From the NCBI GenBank assembly GCA_034440635.1, contig JAOTON010001819.1, positions 954,001 through 1,018,000 on the forward strand: DNA of 64,000 bases, written 5' to 3'. The first letter of the stretch is position 1. Each line of letters starts with the position of its first letter. Source of the stretch: Lepas anatifera. Lineage: Eukaryota > Arthropoda > Thecostraca > Lepadidae. The position numbers were made by a program, and so were the translations under genes. Below, one piece after another: positions 10,817 to 22,033 of this stretch. The notes under the pieces were generated by a model that saw only the letters and a list, made by a program, of their open reading frames with translations, had not been told where the DNA came from and did no database searches.

Positions 10817-11545
10817 AATATACTCGTTTTATCAATCTGAATGGTCTTTTCACTTCGATCTGAACACTGCACATGATCATTAAACGCGCAAATTACAGCC
10901 AATAAACGAAAAAAGTTATCAATTTATCAAGAGAGTGCTTGGACACGTTGAAACTGTTTTCTTTTTATTCTAGTAGGGCCCATTTATGTCACAAATCACA
11001 AATGCCTATGGCATGATCTATTTCAGCATTCAATCACATGGCTACCGAAATTCTCTTAACACCTCCGAAATTTCAAGCACAAGAGCAATTCTCCCATGCT
11101 GATGAATTGAAGAATATAGATAAAGGTCGATGGAAAATGCCCACATACTTCATTCTGTGTTTATCTTAACGTTTCAACTTCCCTTTTATCTCCTTGAGTC
11201 TGCCATTTGGTTCAAACATTATTTTTTAGGAGCAATTAATAATGTGGGTTAAAGTCCGGCTTGTGTTTCCTACAACTTAAAAGCTTTTCGGCTGAGGTAA
11301 TTTTCTTGGACAGCGCACAGGCCAGGTTCACACTCGCTGCGATTATTTTCAATGTCCTCTCACCATTATCTTACGAATCTTGGCCACGTGGAAAGGCAAA
11401 ATGATGCTTATCATATTTGATATTAAAATAAACTTAACCCCTCTTCACTAATAGAAAAATCCCCAGATATGTACCTTTATGTTCAGCTGTTGCATCTTCC
11501 CAAGTGTCTTGAATTTCTCCATGACCTAGTGGGAGTTACAGATTT
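10817..11545. other. AT-rich non-coding part of hAT-L
   Basis: About 0.7 kb without coding frames or recognised element ends. It is present in near-identical form in the second hAT-L copy (about 26998-27725), so it belonged to the element before it was copied. Confidence 0.55.
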
Positions 11546-11813
11546 TTCAAGAGGTGCCGAAAAAAGTGTAGACTGAACTGTTTAGCAATTCATTGTTTCA
11601 AATATCACGCCAAATAGGCATCTTGCTTGGCTGGTACAAACTGTTATGGCTGGGAGAGGGTGGGATAGGACGTTGTTAAAAATACGATCCACCAATATGA
11701 CGGCAACCGAAAACCGAATACCATAGGCGCTCTTTGGGTGAAAAGTTGATGATAAAGTGCCCACTTTGAGGCTCCGCGTTTCCCCCCCACCTTACTAAAA
11801 TTCTAGATCCGCC

Positions 11814-12089
11814 CATACGCGGATCCAGGGGGCAAAGGGGAGGGGCAGATGCAGCCCCCAATCGATCCTCGGCGCCCCCTGAAATGGTCACGGCGCCCCC
11901 CTGAAAGGTCGATGGCACTCGCTTGAAGTGGCGCTTCCCACTCTCCCCCAGGATGCGAAATCGGTGCTCACCGATAGGATTTTACGCCCACCTGGTAGGT
12001 TTTTCCGGTCAAAAGTGGCGCCCCCTGCTCCGGATGGCGCCCCCCGGGAAGGTGCTCCCCTCCGATTGGCAATCCTGGATCTGCCTATG
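11814..12089. mobile_element. 276-bp hAT MITE nested in a hAT end
   Basis: Ends CATACGCGGATCCAGG and CCTGGATCTGCCTATG are inverted repeats. The flanks GATCCGCC (11806-11813) and GATCCGTC (12090-12097) are an 8-bp TSD with one change. The target was itself a hAT terminus: joining the flanks across the insert gives CTAGATCCG followed by a CACTG-type end at 12101. The interior repeats GGCGCCCCCTG units similar to the ladder in reverse orientation. It is also present at 27996-28271. Confidence 0.82.
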
Positions 12090-12448
12090 GATCCGTCACT
12101 GTTCAAGAGCAAACAATTCACAGGAAAAGCAGGAAGATATCAAATGTTAGTGGGGAGTGGTGCGGCCAAGATAATTGATGATGCTAACAAATTGTTTAGT
12201 TATGTGGATAAAATAATTGGGTCGCCACACGGGATTGGAAGGGGACTCCTGCCTTCTTATGAGATGGGCAGTGTGCTAAAAATATATCGTCAAGTCAATA
12301 TCAAATTATCAACATTTAGTTTTATACAGTGCACTGTTCACTGCAGTGATACAAGAGTGCTCTGTCCTTTTTCTGTGGGTTTATGACACCCGGTAGGGTT
12401 CGTTTTAGCCTCAAATATGGCTTTTGTGGTATTTATTTGGCCATTTGG

Positions 12449-12655
12449 CCGCCCCGGTTGCTCGGTTGGTAGAGCGTCGGGCTCCGGCCCGCTGCTGAGA
12501 AGCATGCAGTGGCAGTGCATGTCCAGGCTTGAGATCGGTTCCCCTGAGACGCTCCGGCGCTCAATCGTTTGCCCGACGTAGGTCGGCTGGCAACTGACTG
12601 ATGAGAGGGTGACCTGAGCGAGGCGGCCATCCCTGTGCTTTGTGGGAGGTTAAAC
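12449..12655 (+). mobile_element. tRNA-derived SINE
   Basis: The head GCTCGGTTGGTAGAGCGTCG resembles an A box with D-arm. A GGTTCCCCTG box follows after an extended middle, and the element ends in 'gtgggaggttaaac', a common SINE/LINE tail type. It is shared with 28631-28837 in the second hAT-L copy, with few differences. Confidence 0.6.
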
Positions 12656-13089
12656 TTTGGCTTCTAAATCAACCCTTCATTGTGGGCGTTACTCGTTCGG
12701 GTGGTGGGGTCGGGGTCTCCGTGACAAGTCCCTTGAGGACTTTAATGAGAGTCAGACTCCATCAGCCGTACTGGGAAGAACTTGGGCGAAATTTATAAAA
12801 AAACAAGATTTTTTAGTGCAAATACAATTTGAACCTTTTGGCCGTTTCGCAAACCCGGTTTGGCCTTTTTCCGTTGAAAAAAAACCCGCAGTCCTGGGCA
12901 GCATCTCTAATCTTTAGAATATGGAATAACAAAAATTAGGAGACATTTTTTAACACTAGCACGTCTAAATTTTATTAACGCCCCCTCCAAATGGGGGTTT
13001 GATCCCCCGAAGACATTATAATGGCCAGCTTAAGAAAATCTCCACCGCCCCCCCTCAACTGAGTTTTCCTTAAAAAATGTTCTGCTGTC

Positions 13090-14480
13090 CTTTCCAGGGG
13101 GCGCCTTTCCTATCCATGGGTGCTTATTCTTTCCAGAGCACCACTTGCAGAGCACCCCCTTTGCTCTCGGAGGGGGGCGCCTTTTGCTATCCAGGGATGC
13201 CTGTGCTAACCAGGGGGTGCATATGATATCAAGGGGCGCCGTTGATCTTCTTCGGAGGCGTCTCTGCTGTCCAGGAGGCGCCTGCGCTATCCAGGGGCAC
13301 CTATGCTATCCAGAGACCCGGATCCTTTACTCAGGGGGCGGGGGCCGCCTTTTGCTGTCCAGGGGTGCCTGTGCTAACCAGGGGCGCATATGCTATCCCG
13401 GGGTGCCGTTGCTCTTCTTTAGGGGCGTCTCTGCCGTCCAGGGGTGCCTATGCTATCCAGAGGGTGTGTTCTGTCCATGGGGCGCTTTTTGGTATCAAAG
13501 GGCGTATTTGCTGTTTTGGGGGCGCCTATCCTATCCAGAGGGCGCCCCTGCTGTCCAGGGAGCGCGATTGCTATTAAAGGGAGCTTATGATATCCAGAGG
13601 GGTGCCTTTGCTCTATGGGGGAGGGGGCGCCTCTTAGTGTACAGGAGTGCCTGTGCTAACCAGAGGGCGCCTATGCTATTCAGGGGCGTCGTTACTCCTC
13701 AATTGGGGGTGCCTTTTTCTGTCCAGGGGCGCCTCTGCTGTCTAGAGGTCGCCTTTGCTATCCAGAGGGGCGCTGTCCAGGGTGCAGCTTTGATGTCAGG
13801 GGGCGCCATTCATATTTGAAAGTGTATTTTATTTTACACAGAGGGTACTACCCCTTCAGACAGGCGATGTGTCTGATTTTCTCTTGACCGGCCGGGGGCG
13901 CCGGCAAAATCCGGGGGTGCCACCCAAATCCGTGAGGGCCTCCCCGTACGATGTCAAAACCAGGTGTGCAAAAATATACTATTGTACACCATCATTTTTT
14001 CAAGGTGTGCAACTGCACACCCTGTCCTGCGGAATCCGCCGTCCCTGCCGCCGTTGTTCTCGGGAGGGGGGTTCTCTCTTATCTCTCCAGGGGGCGCCTT
14101 TCTTATCAAAGGGCGCCTATGTTGTCCAGGGGGCGCCTTTTTCTTCTCTGCGGGGGGCGCCTTTTGCTGTCAAGGGGTGCCTGTGCTAACCAGGGGGCGC
14201 ATGTGATATCTAGGGGCGCCGTTTCTCTTCTTCGGAGGCGCCTCAGCTGTCCAGGAGGCGCCTACGCTTTTCAAGGGCGCCTTTGCTATCCAGAGGGGCG
14301 CCTTTACTCAAGGGGGGGCGCCTTTTGCTTTCCAGGGCGCAGTTTTGATGTCAAGGTGCGTCATTCATGTATGAACATGTCTTTTTCACAGAGGATCCTA
14401 CCTCTTCAGGTAGGCGGTAATTAGGCTTGATTTTCTCTGACCGGCCGGGGGGCGCCGGCTGAGGCCTGGGGGGGGCGCCT
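13090..14480 (+). repeat. GGGGCGCC ladder minisatellite (hAT-L right side)
   Basis: Dozens of degenerate units close to GGGGCGCCTTTGCTATCCA, about 19-20 bp each, are strung head to tail. The GGCGCC core is the best-kept part. Larger blocks are also duplicated: 13165-13345 resembles 14150-14300, and the terminus-like stretch at 13880-14046 (ending GGAATCCGCCGTCCCTG) resembles the true right end at 14588. One strand lacks stops over long stretches, giving long repetitive open frames that are not believable genes. Confidence 0.93.
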
Positions 14481-14596
14481 CCCTGGACAAAGCCAAAACA
14501 AGTGGTGCAAAAAGATACTTTTGCACCACTTGAAAAAAAATCGAGTGATGCAACTGCACCACTTGCACCCTGGAATCCGCCGTCCCTGACCAGCGT

Positions 14597-14931
14597 TCAT
14601 AAGTATACAATCACTATGCCGCAACCACTCGAAACTTTCCTGGTCATGCAGTGTGAACGCCCATTGAGCAAATTAAAACGGTCATAAATCTGACACATGC
14701 GCCATTTGGAAACGTGACGCCTGCCCTTCGGCTACGCGGCCGTCCGGTCAGTCGGCGGCTGCGCGTAGGGTCATCGCTGGGGCCGGCGGGCCATTTTTGG
14801 ACGCATCTATATTTCAAAAACTATAAAGGCCAAGATTTTGACATTTTCAGGATTTCTTATTGCCGTTATCGGAAGACTGCAAAATATTACGGAAAAAATT
14901 CCAACGTGAACTTGGTCCGGGCCTTAATGGG
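14597..14931. other. Spacer without recognised features
   Basis: Sequence right of the hAT-L TSD and left of a TTAA MITE. No coding frame or repeat was recognised. It contains a short GC-rich stretch around 14725-14800. Confidence 0.5.
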
Positions 14932-14935
14932 TTAA

Positions 14936-15383
14936 AGGCAATGTGGCACCTTAATAAGGTGATTTTAACTTAGATCGCCAAGTTGTAAAGCATGCCCGAA
15001 AACCTGGTGCTTAATATAGGTAATTTGTTTTGAAACTCAAATTTCCGTGGAGAAAAACTAAAAGCCTACCTGAAATGTATCCCAAATGCACCCCAGCCAG
15101 GCGACCACAGTTGTCAGCTGTTGGTGTGACGACAGCGCTGACGTCACGGTGGGTAATCAGCCACTTAAAGTCATTGAAGCCTGTTGAATGTGGTAGTAGT
15201 TTCCAGATAATGACGTCATCCATAGGCAGTTTTATTTGTGACACTAAAGGAACATTTTAAAAACCGAAATATTGAGCTTATTGTAAATTTGTCGGGGAAA
15301 TCATGGACGTTTTCAGGATTTTCGGCTAAAAATACCCCTAGTTACACTAAATTCCTGGATTAGACCAAGGTGCCACATTCCCT
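14936..15383. mobile_element. TT2 MITE, TTAA-targeting
   Basis: The 448-bp element has ends AGGCAATGTGGCACCTT and AAGGTGCCACATTCCCT and is flanked by TTAA at 14932-14935 and 15384-15387. Its interior aligns along the whole length with the copies inside hAT-L (8321-8748 and 24201-24648) but is clearly more diverged from them. It contains TGACGTCA-like sites near 15140 and 15210. Confidence 0.87.
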
Positions 15384-15439
15384 TTAAAATATAATGTCCC
15401 TGTGCTATAAAAGGCAAAAAAGCGAAACAGATTTGGTAC

Positions 15440-15800
15440 AATGAGGGGATGCCGCCCCCGCAACGCCGCTGCCCCTATGGGGTACCGCCCCCCCTAACCG
15501 GCTGAGCATCCCCCCATAGATTTTAGGAAAATTACACCCTTGATCGCAGGGGCCCTTTTCGACCGGTCCCCCAGCGAAATCCCGGTTACGTCCCCGGAAT
15601 AACGTGGTTTTATTCCCCACGGCTGGAAACCGCCTTCCATGTCCGATCTGACACCGTGGTGATGATCCTTTTACACCCACGTCAATATTCTCTTTAATTG
15701 GGCAAGTGTGCCTCTCGGTAGTGGCCCGGATAAAATAAAACAAATAAAATAAGAAGGGAGGGTCCGCCGACCCCCTCCTCTCCCCTTGGCTACGCCACTG
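15440..15800. mobile_element. Probable hAT remnant (right end only)
   Basis: A C-rich block ends in CCTTGGCTACGCCACTG at 15784-15800, the reverse complement of the widespread hAT start CAGTGGCGTAGCCAAGG. No matching left end or TSD was found, so the left boundary is a guess. Confidence 0.4.
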
Positions 15801-16109
15801 GAATCGGCGTGTGGCGTGGAAAGCCTCAAAACAACGTCTTGAGCGATTTAAAATCGGAAATGCGACTACTCATTTGTTTTTCTCCTCACGCGCGGCGGCA
15901 CTTGAATGGGCGGTGCCAGCTACAAATTATAAGTAGCATGGTGCGGGATTAGGCCGCAGCACAGCACGAATATCCGTTGCTTTCTCATGGGCACAATTAT
16001 TATATTTTTAAAACACAAAGCCCAGTGTTGTCTGATGACTCCATTCATTTCTTTATTGCTTGGCATCCAATGAAGAAAGCAGCAAAGCTGGAGGATACAT
16101 TCAGATAAG
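15801..16109. other. Non-coding spacer
   Basis: No gene or element end was recognised between the hAT-like end at 15800 and the TT1 remnant that starts near 16110. Confidence 0.45.
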
Positions 16110-16196
16110 CAGCCTGCCCGCGCAGCCCCGCCGTTTTTCCGCTATCCTTGAAAAACCTTATGGAGACCATCGGTGTTCCTTTTGGACGGGCGAGGG
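16110..16196. mobile_element. TT1 element terminal fragment
   Basis: 'ccgctatccttgaaaaacct' followed by 'ggacgggcgaggg' and TTAA at 16197-16200 matches the right end of the full TT1 element at 22034-23062. Only about 85 bp remain. Confidence 0.65.
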
Positions 16197-16689
16197 TTAA
16201 GCACAAGCTACGTTTCCCAGATATTGGCAATGATTTCGCTTCCCTTGTAAACTAGTTTGAATAGATGCACAGCTACCACATGTTACCTTTTTGAACCTGC
16301 TTTACTACGCATAGCAGTTATGAACAGTTCTGATCTACATATGTACAGCCTCAACAAATTCAGGAAGACATTACAGCATGCACCGTGCATTTTCAAAAAG
16401 AAGTCCAGCAGTGAACTTTTTCTTTTTCTTTCTGGAAGACATGATCAAGGAAACAACGACGAGTGTAGCTGCACTCGATGTCACTGCTTCTGAGACAACG
16501 GCGACACGGCAATAAACCTTTTGGAGAACGTGCTTTTTCGGCTTTGGTCGCAAGTGGCAGTTACCAAATTTCCATGGTTATTCTGCCGTCTAAATATGAC
16601 CTCATGCGGCATTGGTGGACGCAGGGGGGGCATTCCGGCCATGACCCCCTAATAGGTCTGTGGAGCACCCAAATTGCACGTCCCACCCC

Positions 16690-16847
16690 CCCCAGGAACG
16701 GTTTACGAGGTGACCTCCCCATTGGAAAAACATGGCAAAATATGTGTTATGCTGTAAAAGTCACAGCTATGATTGCAAAGGCTCGGATATCTCAGAAAAA
16801 ATATTCGTGGTTACCCTTCCACGGATTGCATGGACAATATTTACCCT
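16690..16847. mobile_element. Outer TT1 element, left remnant
   Basis: AGGTCA-rich sequence similar to 17165-17310. It stops at the TTAA at 16848-16851, where the next TT1 copy begins. Its continuation is found at 18892-19389, about 2 kb away. The left part of this outer copy is missing. Confidence 0.75.
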
Positions 16848-16851
16848 TTAA

Positions 16852-18887
16852 CTCTCGCCCCACCGGGGTCAAGAATGGCCCCCTTAGGTTTTTTCCGAAT
16901 AACAGAAAAACTGTGAGGCGCAGCACCGTGGTTGAGAGGTTTACTTTTCAACCCATCATTTTTTCACAATCCCTGGATTTTTAACCCCGAATCACACTAG
17001 GTCAGGTCACCAGGTAAAGTCAACCAAGGTCACCTCACTTTAAATTTTGAGCTCCACCGTAGCTGCATTTTGCCGATCAATTTGAAAATTTCTACACTTG
17101 ATGACCCCTCCAGGCTCTAAAAAAAAATTCATCCAGGATATTACGAATTTGCGACCTGAGTTCAGGTCACGAGGTGACCTCTCCCATAGAAAAACATGGG
17201 GAAAAGCTCCCTTATGGTCTAAAAGTCACAAATAATGATTGAAAATGCTCAGATTGATCAGAAAAGCATTCTTGATCACCCTCTCACGGATTCTAGGGGC
17301 GATATTTTCCCTTGACATATGTGAGGTAATCACAGATCACCAAGGGTCAAAAACAATACTTTTACTATAAATTTTGACCTAATTAAGCTGGAGCGCTGAA
17401 TCAAACGTAATCGTATATGTCTCGTCATTGGCTTTCATTTGATATACGGAAAGGTCACTTTGTGACCTTTTGTGACCTTAGGTCACGTTAGGTCACGAAG
17501 AGCCCTCTGGAGGTCAAACCACTGGCGGGGATCAACATATTTCACGTGGCGGAGAAAGCCCTGGAATTTTGCTATCAAATGTACCTTACCAGATCTCAAT
17601 AACTCTAATGGCATGGAAGTTCTGCCCAAGTTTCTTAACATGCGCCCTGCTGGGGTCCCTAGCATGACGCGCCCCGCTGGGGGGGGCGTTTTTCGCCCCC
17701 CCTACGTATCTTATTTCTTACGAAAGCTGGCGAAAAATTACGGCCGGCGTTCGAAAGCCCTTGACAAGACGAACATATTTTATAAAAAAAATTATGTCAG
17801 GTCAATATTGAGGTCAGCATAGGTCAAAGAAGGTTCCATAGGCTTACAACAGAGCAGTGTACGTTTCTCTCTCTAGATCTGTACTCAGTGGAGCTACAGC
17901 AAATCTTTATGCATCATTCGATTCCTCTAATCTCAGCAAATTGAATGATGTATAATATGACCTTGCTAGGTCAAAAAGTGAAAATGACCTGACCTCGAGC
18001 TAGGTCAGGGTCACAGAGTGACCTGGTATGGTCATGCTGCATATCAATCGACTCCCTGTGACAATATAAGCACAATTCAAGCAAAATGGGAGCTTTATCT
18101 CAATTCAGTCAGAAGAAATTGGCAAAACAATCACTCTATGTTCCTGTGACCTGACATGACCTTTGAGAGGTCAGATGCTGAAAAACTCATGTTTATGGCC
18201 AAGATCGTGGTAAGGATATACGGTTTGAGGATTTTCAGCTTTATCTATCCAGTATTTACTGAAAACAAGCCCATTCTATTTTTCACCATAGACTTAAAAT
18301 GGGGTGACCAAAAAATTGATCCCACCTTAGGTCAACAATATCGAAATTCCGAGATAGCCGATTTGTAGACCCTTATGATCTCATCATATTGTGAAAGTTT
18401 CAAACGGATCGGTCTGCTGATGTTACCTAGGCGCCGCTTCACACTCGTGATTTTAGGTTTCGATGTAGGGTCACTTGACCTTGAATAGCTCCTTGACCTG
18501 ACATGACCTTACCTAAAGAATTCGGTCAGGTGTGTAAAATTGATCAGGGATAAGGTACCGTGAGTTTTGTTGTTCTGCGTCTCTTCGTTTTTGCGTTATC
18601 TGGGGAAAACCAGGAGGTGGGGGCGAAATTCTCCCCCTCCCCAGCGGGGCGCGTGTTAAGCATTGCTTATTTTAGTGCAAATAGCCTATTGTGACCCAAC
18701 TCGACTTCTGAAAGTCAAACCATTGACCTGAACGTTTTAACATTTTCGGTGAAGTCATGCTGAAATTACACGAGCCTTCCAATGCACTTCGAAGATTTTC
18801 ACTAACCCCCATATTTTCGGAATTAGAGGGGCCATCGATGACCCCCGGTGTGGCGAAGGTGGCACCGGACCCCTGCTTGGGCACGGT
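16852..18887. mobile_element. Middle TT1 element, itself interrupted
   Basis: It starts CTCTCGCCCCACCGGGG after TTAA (16848-16851) and ends GGGCACGGT before TTAA (18888-18891). Removing the nested copy at 17639-18655 with one TTAA leaves about 1015 bp, the normal length of the family. The body is dense in AGGTCA and TGACCT. No coding capacity was recognised. TTAA duplications and C-rich ends suggest mobilisation by a piggyBac-type transposase. Confidence 0.82.
17639..18655. mobile_element. Inner TT1 element (complete)
   Basis: Ends CATGCGCCCTGCTGGGG and CCCCAGCGGGGCGCGTG are inverted repeats, flanked by TTAA at 17635-17638 and 18656-18659. The left flank 'ctgcccaagtttc' and right flank 'gcattgcttattttagtg' join into the order seen uninterrupted (reverse strand) near 22250-22290, so the empty site is known. 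Length 1017 bp. Confidence 0.87.
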
Positions 18888-18891
18888 TTAA

Positions 18892-19389
18892 CTTATTGGA
18901 GGTCATAAAAGGTCACCAGGGGTAAAAAGCAGTATATTGACGATAACTTCTGTCCCTAATCAGGCTGGGGCGTCGAATTAAACTTCATCGTGTTTGTCCC
19001 GTTACTGGCTTTCATTTGATATTAGCAAGACCATTTTGTCACTTCCCTCAGGTCGGGAGGTCATTATGTTCCACATAGCGGAGAAAGCCGTGGAATATTC
19101 CTATAAACTTTACTTTGCCTCGATAGATCTAATGGCATGAGAGCTATGCTCATTTGGCGTAATCGTTACATTTTTTTAGTGAAAGTGGCCCGACCCAACA
19201 TAGATTAACTTCTGGAGGTCGAACCATTAACCTGAGTAAAACATATGGAGTAAACCCATACTAAATTAACATGGGCTTCCCAAGCCCTCTACAGATTTGC
19301 TTCAACCCCAATATTTATGGAGGTAGAGAGGGGCGATTGATGCCCACCGGTGGGGTAAAGGTGGCACCGGATCCCCATTGGGGCGCGGG
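18892..19389. mobile_element. Outer TT1 element, right part
   Basis: It resumes the outer copy after the TTAA at 18888-18891: 'cttattggaggtcataaaag' corresponds to the stretch following 'ttgacatatgtgag' at 17313. It ends GGGGCGCGGG before TTAA (19390-19393), matching the reverse complement of the left end at 22034. Confidence 0.8.
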
Positions 19390-19393
19390 TTAA

Positions 19394-19868
19394 AAAGACC
19401 CCCCGATGGCAGCAGCCCTACCCCCGGTTAGGCGGAAGTGGCACCTGATGCCCGAGTTGGAAGGGAAATGCAAATCAGGAAAACAATCTTTACAATTGCA
19501 TTTTTTGAGCATATCGTTGGGAATTCTACTGCGATGGAACTCCCCTGGAACTATAGAAGGGCATTTAATCTCTAACAGCAGCATCCATGGGGGATACCGG
19601 TTCTCCGATGGGAAAGGCGGAGCACTCGGAAGAGTGGCACCTTTTTGTACCTGATTCGTTTGCGAACATCAGCGAGAACAAACATTTGTACTTACAAACG
19701 CAAGCGAGTACAAACATGTGTGCATACCAATATTTCCGCTTTTACACATAAGTTTTTGCAGTACTCAGCTCAACGAAACCTTTCAATAAGTTTATCGTCA
19801 TTTCATGGAATGTTAAAAAATTATTAGTTGGTACATTTCTAGTACCAGTTGATGCAATGTAGTTTGCC
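19394..19868. other. Non-coding flank of the split SINE
   Basis: No gene was recognised. Two similar stretches, 'acaaacatttgtacttacaa' near 19680 and 'gagtacaaacatgtg' near 19708, form a minor local repeat. Confidence 0.45.
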
Positions 19869-19881
19869 TATCTCCTCGAAT

Positions 19882-20040
19882 TGGGGGCGCAGCAGCAGCG
19901 TAGCTGGCTGCCACGCAGCCGGCCCGGTTTCAAGGCCCGGCAACTTCCCTGAACAAGGAGCAAGCTGGCTCCCGAGAAAACCTTCCAACAGGGTAAGAGT
20001 TGGAGACGCCATATGACCCTGGCAGTTGGTGTGGCGATAA
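19882..20040 (+). mobile_element. tRNA-derived SINE, 5' part (split by 28 kb)
   Basis: A tRNA-like head ends in CCCGGTTTCAAGGCCCGG. The middle 'ggagcaagctggctcccgag' and tail 'tatgaccctggcagttggtg' match the SINEs at 52898 and 47868. The tail stops abruptly inside 'gcgataa' at 20040, where hAT-X starts. The rest of the tail and the second TSD copy lie at 48273-48306. Left TSD TATCTCCTCGAAT is at 19869-19881. Confidence 0.88.
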
Positions 20041-20774
20041 CAGAGGCGCAGCCAGACCTTTGGTATGGGAGCACACCACTTTTGAGGGACATCCCGGGAG
20101 AAAAAGGGCACTTTTTTAACGTAATCTAAAAAAAGTTACTATATCTTAATTTATATCAACTTTTGGGTACTTCTGGTTGAAGAAAAATGTCAATGGAGCA
20201 TTGACGGAGAAGGAAAAAATGATTAAAACCGGAAAGAAGTGTCACCGAAACAACATGAAAGTAGCCAAAACACGACTGTTTCGGATACATTCAAGCCAAC
20301 TCATGCAAGTACTTAACATCAGAGAAATCAGTATAACCTGTGATATATGTCGCTATGTGCAAGGTAAGACATTGGAGTCGAAACATCATTTGTTATGCCC
20401 TCTGGTTTTGCCCTGACGAGTGAGCCCTGGTTGAACGCGGGTTAAGTTCCTCAGTCCCCACAATGGCCGTGGGAGGAGTGGGCTAGTAACATTGGAAGAA
20501 TACAATTCTGCTGTCAGAATAATTTTGGAGATACCTTTTTAACGTATTTATTAAGTTCCATATTTTCGAAGACCGGTCCTAGTTGGAGTAAGGAATAGGC
20601 GAACAGGCCGGTGGTTTGGTTGGAAATGGTGTGACAGGGCTGAAAATTGTGAAAACTAGTTCTTCATTTAAATCAAATAGTAGAAATCCTGATTTAGGAG
20701 ACTGTGTTCTGAGCTCAGGGGCACATGCCTTTTTATCACCCCCTTCCCAGAATAAACCAGTGTAATAAGAAATT
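20041..20774. other. Left body of hAT-X, no gene
   Basis: Non-coding by inspection. A 79-residue open frame at 20177-20416 has no recognised motif. Near 20705 a 'gagctcaggggcac' unit matches the minisatellite on the far side of hAT-L copy 2, supporting that both flanks are one element. Confidence 0.55.
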
Positions 20775-20902
20775 TATATAACCAGAGACGGCGGATTCCA
20801 TTTTCGAGAAGTGGTGCAAGATTTTCTGGAGGGGGCGCCTTCCTCCCCAGGGGGCGCCATCATCCCTTGGGGGGCGCCTTTGCTATCCAAGGGCGTTCTG
20901 CA

Positions 20903-21720
20903 GGAACTCTTTGGACTCGGCATGCGAGGCCACTTGGGGTGGTTTATTTCTAATATTCCGAAAAAATAGGTATTTTAGATTTCGCGTAAACTCAGTCGTA
21001 TCGGATTGGCATCAGCAACAGAGTGGCATAGCCCAGGATTCTGCGATATTCATAGCCTTGTTTGCAGTTATGACCAATGATATTGCAGACACTTCCCGCA
21101 AACATACGTCACGTGTTTTTCGTTGAAGACTTCACAATATGTGTGACAGTGTCTACTACAGCAGCTGCGCAGAGGCGGCTGCAGCTTGGCCTTGACATAT
21201 TGCAGCAATGGATCACACGCAATGGACTGAAATTTTCAAGTTCAAAGACATAGTGCATGCACTTTTATAATAGACATTGAGACTGAATACCCGATTTTGT
21301 AAATTCGCGGAAATCCGAGCGACGTTGTAGCAGAAACCAGATTTATCAGGCCCACACTCGATAAGCTTTCATATGTGCCACACCTGAAGATTTCCGCAAA
21401 AAATGTTTCGATACGCTGAAAATACTGAAGGTGTTGACGAGGATGAGATACCGTGCAGATAGAGAAATTTTTCTCATGCTATACACGTTATACACTTATT
21501 GCCTATATATACGTTATGCGCACGTTATACGCTCATTGTTATACGCTACGTTATAAGCTTCTTATGCTGTATAGATCACTTATTCGTCCGAAGATCGAGT
21601 ACGGCTGTGTCAGAGCCGCATGACGAAATCCATGGAGCGAAGCGGATTGATATTTCTCAAGAGGCTCTATTCTGGCTGTTTGGCGGTTCTGACAGTTGAT
21701 ACCAGGGCTCTGCAATTGTG
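20903..21720 (+). pseudogene. LINE reverse transcriptase, N-part, second copy
   Basis: Counterpart of 6058-6870, with the same frameshifts. Here the region before the catalytic box reads YFRFRVNSVVSDWHQQQSGI, slightly better preserved than in copy 1. It is followed by FAVMTNDIAD and the damaged Asp-Asp area. Non-functional. Confidence 0.82.
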
Positions 21721-22033
21721 TAGGGTGATTGCCCTTTTACGCTAGACGCCCAAACTAAGGCCCCCAAATTTAAATTCAAAATAGTTTTTGAGAAATTTTG
21801 GAACAAATGTTTTCAATTTTGCATTTTTATCATTTTATTTCTTAAGCGACGAACTTGAAATTTGCCTCCTTTTGAATAAGCAACAAGGCCACCTAAGAAA
21901 AAAAGTTCGAACTGGTCCGACAATAGTTATTACGCCAAAACGCAGTATTTCTAGTACAAGCAAAAAAGATATTGAAATTTGACAGCCGACTTGTAAGCTC
22001 GAAATGTCAGAAGGCACGCTTCAGTTAGTTTAA

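Larger units (their letters stand above)
5935..14588. mobile_element. hAT-L copy 1: 8.65-kb hAT-type element carrying cargo
   Basis: The left end CAGAGACGGCGGATTCCA (5935) and right end TGGAATCCGCCGTCCCTG (14588) are inverted repeats with one mismatch. The flanks are an exact 8-bp TSD, ACCAGCGT (5927-5934 and 14589-14596). Just inside both ends are GTGGTGCA motifs and units of the GGGGCGCC ladder. Between lie a plus-strand LINE (from about 6058), a TTAA MITE, a minus-strand LINE (9351-10816), a hAT MITE, a SINE and the ladder. No transposase was found. The same series of contents recurs between the same ends at 20783-45186 with a different TSD, so the composite moved as one unit. Confidence 0.93.

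Noticed and set aside
11546..12109. TTCAAGAG as the TSD of the hAT element whose right end lies at 12101
   Set aside because: The octamer occurs at 11546-11553 and 12102-12109, but the sequence after the left one does not look like a hAT terminus, so it may be chance.
13145..13819. Open frame of 224 residues with repeated CYPG/RGA/AIQG-like motifs
   Set aside because: It runs through the GGGGCGCC ladder. Any stop-free repeat of this kind gives such a frame, and similar frames occur in all arrays here.
14040..14060. A separate nested hAT element ending at about 14046
   Set aside because: No matching left end next to a CCGCCGTT octamer was found; a duplicated terminus explains it better.
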